Source: Coptodactyla brooksi
Taxonomy: Eukaryota; Arthropoda; Insecta; Coleoptera; Scarabaeidae
Assembly: GCA_033557675.1 (NCBI GenBank)
Contig: JAWQRM010000317.1
Location: 1-24,275 of the forward strand
DNA length: 24,275 nt
Direction: 5' to 3'
Each line of letters starts with the position of its first letter. Positions within the stretch are counted from its first letter, which is position 1. Below the pieces are notes generated by a model. It saw nothing but the letters and a program-made list of their open reading frames with translations. It had not been told where the DNA came from and did no database searches. Both the position numbers and the translations under genes were made by a program. Below are positions 20,045 through 24,275 of the stretch, piece by piece.

Positions 20045-21185
20045 CGTAGAGCTATATAAAGTTAACTACTACAACTTCGGCTACTTGTGTGTTCGTAGAT
20101 ATTAGAATTAATAACAAAAATAATGAATATATTATTTATAATAGAGCATCTCTTAATACTCTGGTTTAATAAAGATTTCTATTTTAAGTGGGTATGACCT
20201 TTTCTCTCGCATGTTATTAATTTGTGTTGCGTATCCACTTTACTGCTATAACTGTATTATCTTTACAAATAAACCTTTTATTATGGAAATATAAGATACT
20301 TCATGATTATTAGAAGCAGTCCCAGATATGAAATGTAGAAAGTCCGAATTTAATAGATGATGACATTTCTTTTTTCGAACGTTTTTCGTTTCAACAAGTA
20401 ATTTGCACCCTCGTACCTTTTGTCTTTCACCCGGAGTAGAGAAGGAATGGGGGCAGTAAAGGCCTGGAACTATAAATCGCGGCAGATAGAGTGTCTGGTG
20501 GAGGTACTTGGCCGAGATTGTCCTGCACCCAATCTTGTCCTTTCTTCTCTAATCTTTGGACGTGTCCGTCGACAGACATAAGCTAGGTGAGATCTAATTT
20601 ACCCTGCACGCGATTTCTACGTAATATATTTCCAGTGGGTGTTCAAAGGCAGTAGATATCGATAGCGGCTTCCCCTACGTGTCGTAGCCTGTTAACCTAA
20701 AGTTATCTTCCTGTGGCTTTTACATTACTATTTATCTACGAACGCGTCTTCCTCTATCAGTAACCCGCATGCTATAAAAAAGCATAGAGCTGCAGGCTAC
20801 ATAACATAGATTATAATATCTTACGAAAAAAAGACATGACTATATCTTTATGATAATCTTTTTATACCAGCGTAAGTACATAATGATATACCCTTACTTT
20901 GACCTTCATTTAATTTTAACGGTGGGTTTTCAAGTCGTTATTACAAGATATATTTTTTTTTCAATTTTGGGAAGTATAAAAAAGTATAGTTCAAATTAAA
21001 GAATACATTTCATGAGTTATAATAAAAATATTTGAAATTCTAATCGTTATTATAATTCGCAAGAGAGGGAAGATTTAGTATATGTACATAAGTCCATAAG
21101 TGCATAAACAATAAGTAAATACGCTGACGCATTTGCGAAAAAATTGTTGCTAGGGTTTCCAAGTCTATAAATTCATTTTACATGA
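20045..21185. other. Unassigned region downstream of copy B
   Basis: Apart from the GC-richer island and possible promoter at about 20.4-20.6 kb, I see no gene or recognisable mobile element. Confidence 0.5.
20471..20586 (+). promoter_or_regulatory. Possible TATA promoter and non-coding first exon
   Basis: TATAAA at 20471-20476 lies in a GC-richer island (about 20400-20600). A spliceable end follows at 20586 (CTAG|GTGAGA). The layout suggests transcription starting near 20500 with a short 5' UTR exon spliced to something further right. I see no ATG-led frame and no partner exon in the window, so this is inference from signals alone. Confidence 0.25.
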
Positions 21186-21189
21186 TGTA

Positions 21190-21500
21190 TTGTTCCGCAA
21201 TTTCCTTGCATCCTCTTCTTCATTACGTTTCGAGGGCATTTCCTCTTCTGTCTAGTTTCTACCATGTTCTTCTGTATGTAATCTATTTTCTCTAATGTTC
21301 TATACTTAGCATCGTTCTACCTTGCCTTTTATTTTATTTTTCTTTCTCCGAATGTCATCTATTTTATAACACAGTAGTCGTCTGTATTTACTTCTGTTTA
21401 TTTCCTTTGGTACAATTATTGTTTTGATTATTCTTCTCTCAATAATTCTTAATTTTTCTTATTCACTTATTATTATTGTCTCAGCCCTATATAGCACCAC
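21190..21500 (-). pseudogene. LINE reverse-transcriptase tail fragment
   Basis: The minus strand encodes LYRAETIIISE, a stop, EKLRIIERRIIKTIIVPKEI, then SKYRRLLCYKIDDIRRKKNK. This matches the C-terminal part of many non-LTR retrotransposon ORF2 proteins, which have LYGAETW followed by E..LR..ERRILR.I.GP and then YEI. Several stops and frameshifts follow in the part equivalent to the RLRWLGH motif. No catalytic YxDD region is present. The plus-strand open frame at 21424-21642 is antisense shadow. The LINE clade cannot be decided from so short a piece. Confidence 0.6.
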
Positions 21501-21644
21501 TGATCAGATCGTTGTAACACCAATTCTTCACGTCGTCTTCTTGTTTAGTTTTTGCCTTTCACTAGTTTCTTATTGTAATAGAAAGCCTTACCACTGCTCT
21601 CGTCAGGTGATTGAATTAAGCAGTGACAGCGACTGGCATTGAAT

Positions 21645-22240
21645 TACTTTGATAAACCTATTTTTGATTTGCTTCTGTTTAGCCATCTTTTTTGACTAGT
21701 CATTACTTTTCGGGTTTTTTCTCTACATCTGTAAAGCTAACGACCTTCTATATTAGGTAGGTCATTAACTAGTAGGGCTGTACGATAGCTTTCCTGGGCA
21801 CTTACTTCGTTTTATGATAATGTGGTACCTTAAGCGTAACACAAATTTTGCTCAATTAACTGTGAACGCTTCCCATAAAAATTTATGTAAAGTAATACCC
21901 CTAATCATCTCAAAAACTGATTAACTTTCAACATTTTGCGAATGGCAATAAATGTTCAAAATTGGATAATTTAAAAGACACAGTTTCTAACAAATTCGAC
22001 ACAGTTTAAAAGTTTCTGTAGAGGAAACGTTTGTTTTCGTCGAAAGATTTCTCTCGTAACATGGAAATTATTTATATTCAAGACTGCAGTGCCATTGTCA
22101 AGAATAATCAGCTTAGAGATTAAAATATCTTCATTAAAGCATTTCAGTGAGAATTGCTTAGGATTTCAACTGAAGAGGGTTCCTTTCATATTATGACGTA
22201 AGGGATGAAAAATCTAAGAAACAAAAACATTTAGGAATGT
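21645..22240. other. AT-rich stretch without a supportable gene
   Basis: I see no coding or repeat signal in this stretch that I can support on either strand. Confidence 0.5.
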
Positions 22241-22242
22241 AC

Positions 22243-22267
22243 AGGTTGTCCAAAAAAAAGTATCAAA
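22243..22267. repeat. Mariner-like terminal sequence, single end
   Basis: ACAGGTTGTCCAAAAAAAAG resembles mariner terminal repeats and shares the CCAAAAAAAAG core with the MITE at 18.4 kb. No opposite end was found nearby, so it is likely a solitary relic. Confidence 0.3.
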
Positions 22268-22539
22268 TCACTTATATATATTTTAAATTACTTTTGGTAT
22301 TACAAGGTCGCAAACCTGGATAGTAATTTCTACGGAAGTTATTGCAAACATTAGTTTGGTTCTTCTATGAGATAACTAGTGGATTCCAGCGCAAATTTGT
22401 TGTGGACAGAAACCAAGCTATTAATGTTATTATTAAATTTAGAAAGAACTAAGAAGCCTTTTTGCTAGTGTTTGCAAACTTGAGTTTGAGAAAAGTTTTT
22501 TGGGTAGCGTGAGCAAAACTATTTGTTACTTGATTAACA

Positions 22540-23110
22540 CTGCCATCAGAGCATATTGATAGTACTTTGGATATATATAATCAATTCAATAATCACGTTA
22601 AGTTCACTGTTGAAAGAAAGACCAATAGTTCTCTACCATTTTTAGATATTTTATTGACCGGGCACACTAATAACCTGTTGACAACAGATTGGTACTAAAA
22701 ACCTACTAACTCTGGAAGATATCTCAATTTCTGTTCCAAACATCCGATTAACTAAAAACTTAGTGTAGTCATTAAAATGAAAAATGCAATACTTGTCTAA
22801 TAATAAGTTCCGTGCACAAAATATCCTCAAACTTTACATTTTTTTCGATATAAAGGTTACTCTTTAAACAGATTGGTTATAAAAAATTTCCTTTCATACC
22901 AGGCCTGTCAAGAAAAATTTCAATAATATTTAGCGTTCAAGGCTAATAAGGTTAAAGATAGCTTATTATAATTTGGGGAGAGTTGGAAACCTTTTTACCA
23001 AACCTAAACAAATGACCCTTGCATCTACGATGTCTGGTGTTATTGTATCAGCCGTGGAGACTGTGACTCTAACTATGTGGGCGAAACTAAGGGATGGTTG
23101 ATTAATTGAG
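22540..23110 (+). pseudogene. Penelope-like RT end and GIY-YIG endonuclease remnant
   Basis: From about 22540 the frame reads SEHIDSTLDIYNQFNNHVKF, then TNSSLPFLDILLT, LTTDWY, a stop, KPTNSGRYLNFCSKHP. This is the characteristic end of the Penelope-type reverse transcriptase, where the family has SLPFLD, DWY.KPT and SGRYL..FS.HP. Further on, at about 23031-23093, GDCDSNYVGETKGWL matches the YIG half of the GIY-YIG nuclease. The preceding GVY half (SGV.YCI) is displaced by small deletions. In live elements RT and endonuclease sit in one protein that primes reverse transcription at a nick. Stops and frameshifts show this copy is dead. Confidence 0.8.
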
Positions 23111-23532
23111 TTAAACAATTAATTTGAATCCAACCCTAATACAATTAATTTGCACTCAGATATTGGCGACTTAAGTAACATATATAGTAATCTATTAAAT
23201 TTACATAATAACATTATTTTCCATTTAGATAGTAGTGGTGAGTTGGGTGACGTCAGTGAATTAATTTTGTAGTTTCCTTTTGAAAGTTGTATTTTTCGCA
23301 CTCCCCCCTCTTTCAGAGGTGAAATTCGTGCTTTTCTAGTTGAAATTTAGGTTGGTACTCCTAAAGAAAGCCATTTTTGCTTATTCATTCTTAAAGTCTT
23401 GACTCGTTATAGCATTGTTATTGTTCTTCGATTTATTATCTTACCTTGTTCTTGTCTTTCTCACTTTGTTAAGTAAGCTTAGTTGTGTTTTAGTTCTTAA
23501 TTATATTGTAACGTGTGGTTTCTCTTGTAGCA

Positions 23533-23582
23533 CTGATGAAGTTTCAAATTTCAGGCGAAATATTGGCTAAGTAAATAAGGTC
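23533..23582 (+). ncRNA. Hammerhead-like ribozyme core in the Penelope end
   Basis: CTGATGA (23533-23539) and GCGAAA (23555-23560) are separated by a segment able to form a short stem (GTTT with GGC side), and a GTC lies at 23580-23582. These are the conserved boxes of a hammerhead ribozyme, which Penelope-like elements are known to carry in their terminal repeats. I could not find good stems I and III, so it may be inactive. Confidence 0.35.
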
Positions 23583-23639
23583 AAGTAGCAAATAGTTTTG
23601 CTCGCACTACCTAAAAAATTTTTCTCAAACTCAAGTTAT

Positions 23640-24275
23640 TATTAAAGTTATTAACGCACGCTGAAAAATAATTCTAACGTACCGCAAAATCTATGGATTG
23701 GTAAAGCGTCGTTACTTTTGGACTCGAAAAATGTTTAACACTGTTTTATCAGGCAACTATTATAGAATTGAAATTTGTAGAACGTGCAATAAAAACTACA
23801 ATAGTTTGCTCCATTTTAATCAAAGCAATCCGTTGCTGTGACTTCTGCTGCAATAGAAGTAAGAAAAGGAAAAGGCAACACATAACTCAACGGCACAAAT
23901 TGCTCGTTGCAGAAACTAATTACCTCACGTATTATTAGCAATCAGTGACAGCAGCGTTTCAATAAATTTTAAGCTCTACTGGAACACGGATTGCATCATA
24001 ACTAGAGAGACTTGCAAGAAACTCAAGATGCTTGCAGCTACGCAGTTCAAATTAAGTTGGGTAGTTTTTAGAATAAGCCGAACACCGTGTATATTCGAAA
24101 ATAGTTTCAAATAGTGAAATTCGATATCATGCAACCTTTATTTTAAATGTTTTTTTCTAAATAGAGCAATATCCGAGATTAAGAATGAAATACCCTCTTG
24201 CCCCATAGGACTGTATTTTTATCAATGCTTATAACTCGAGAGCTGTTGATTTTAAACATGTACCATCCTTATAGT
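23640..24275. other. Right edge: no supportable gene
   Basis: I see AT-rich sequence without a domain-bearing frame or a recognisable repeat. Confidence 0.5.

Larger units (their letters stand above)
22477..23637 (+). mobile_element. Penelope-like retroelement, truncated, with inverted ends
   Basis: The left 57 bp (22477-22533) and right 57 bp (23581-23637) are inverted copies with about 52 of 57 positions matching. Between them lies the 3' part of a Penelope-like element in the plus orientation: the end of the reverse transcriptase, then a GIY-YIG endonuclease remnant. A hammerhead-like core follows just inside the right end. The N-terminal RT half is deleted. Penelope-like elements carry unusual terminal repeats that may be direct or inverted, which fits. 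Confidence 0.8.

Noticed and set aside
1..24275. CRISPR array, operon structure or bacterial promoters
   Set aside because: No regularly spaced direct repeats of suitable length, and all gene signals are eukaryotic (introns, poly(A) signals, animal transposons).

Overview
This window looks like AT-rich nuclear DNA from an arthropod, most likely an insect. The evidence is short spliced introns (59-65 bp), a TATA plus TCAGT-type initiator in one transposon promoter, poly(A) signals instead of bacterial signals, and a crowd of decayed animal transposons (Helitron, Tc1, mariner, Penelope-like, LINE, tRNA-derived SINE, a long-TIR DNA transposon). I cannot name the species. There is no rRNA, no intact tRNA gene, no CRISPR array and no operon.

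The gene content centres on 11.4-20.0 kb, which holds two tandem, same-strand copies of a three-exon gene for a membrane-anchored acyltransferase of the wax ester synthase / diacylglycerol acyltransferase (WS/DGAT) family. Copy A (11422-15113) can be spliced into an uninterrupted 521-residue protein with an intact HHxxxDG active-site motif. Copy B (15772-19921) keeps its start, splice sites and a clean last exon, but exon 2 carries two in-frame stops and two frameshifts, and its poly(A) hexamer is mutated. Inside intron 2 of copy A a roughly 0.8-1.0 kb block ending within exon 3 is tandemly duplicated, leaving a dead exon 3 upstream of the working one. So the locus has duplicated at two scales, whole gene and terminal exon.

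The left part (1-11.4 kb) is mostly transposon debris and unassigned AT-rich DNA: microsatellites, a possible ribozyme-like Penelope relic (about 620), a possible first coding exon of an unknown membrane protein (1621-1768), an internally deleted Helitron (about 3040-3771), a Tc1-like transposase relic (5290-5755, minus), two divergent SINEs (6.06 and 6.6 kb) and a 2.76-kb element (6989-9750) with arms of roughly 680 and 850 bp, a TAA target duplication and a broken transposase with its promoter still visible.

The right part holds a 216-bp mariner-type MITE and a mariner transposase tail, both within intron 2 of copy B. It then holds a possible TATA promoter with a non-coding exon (about 20.47-20.59 kb), a LINE reverse-transcriptase tail (minus, 21.2-21.5 kb) and a compact Penelope-like element (22477-23637) with 57-bp inverted ends, RT and GIY-YIG remnants and a hammerhead-like core. 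The remaining stretches show no gene I can support.
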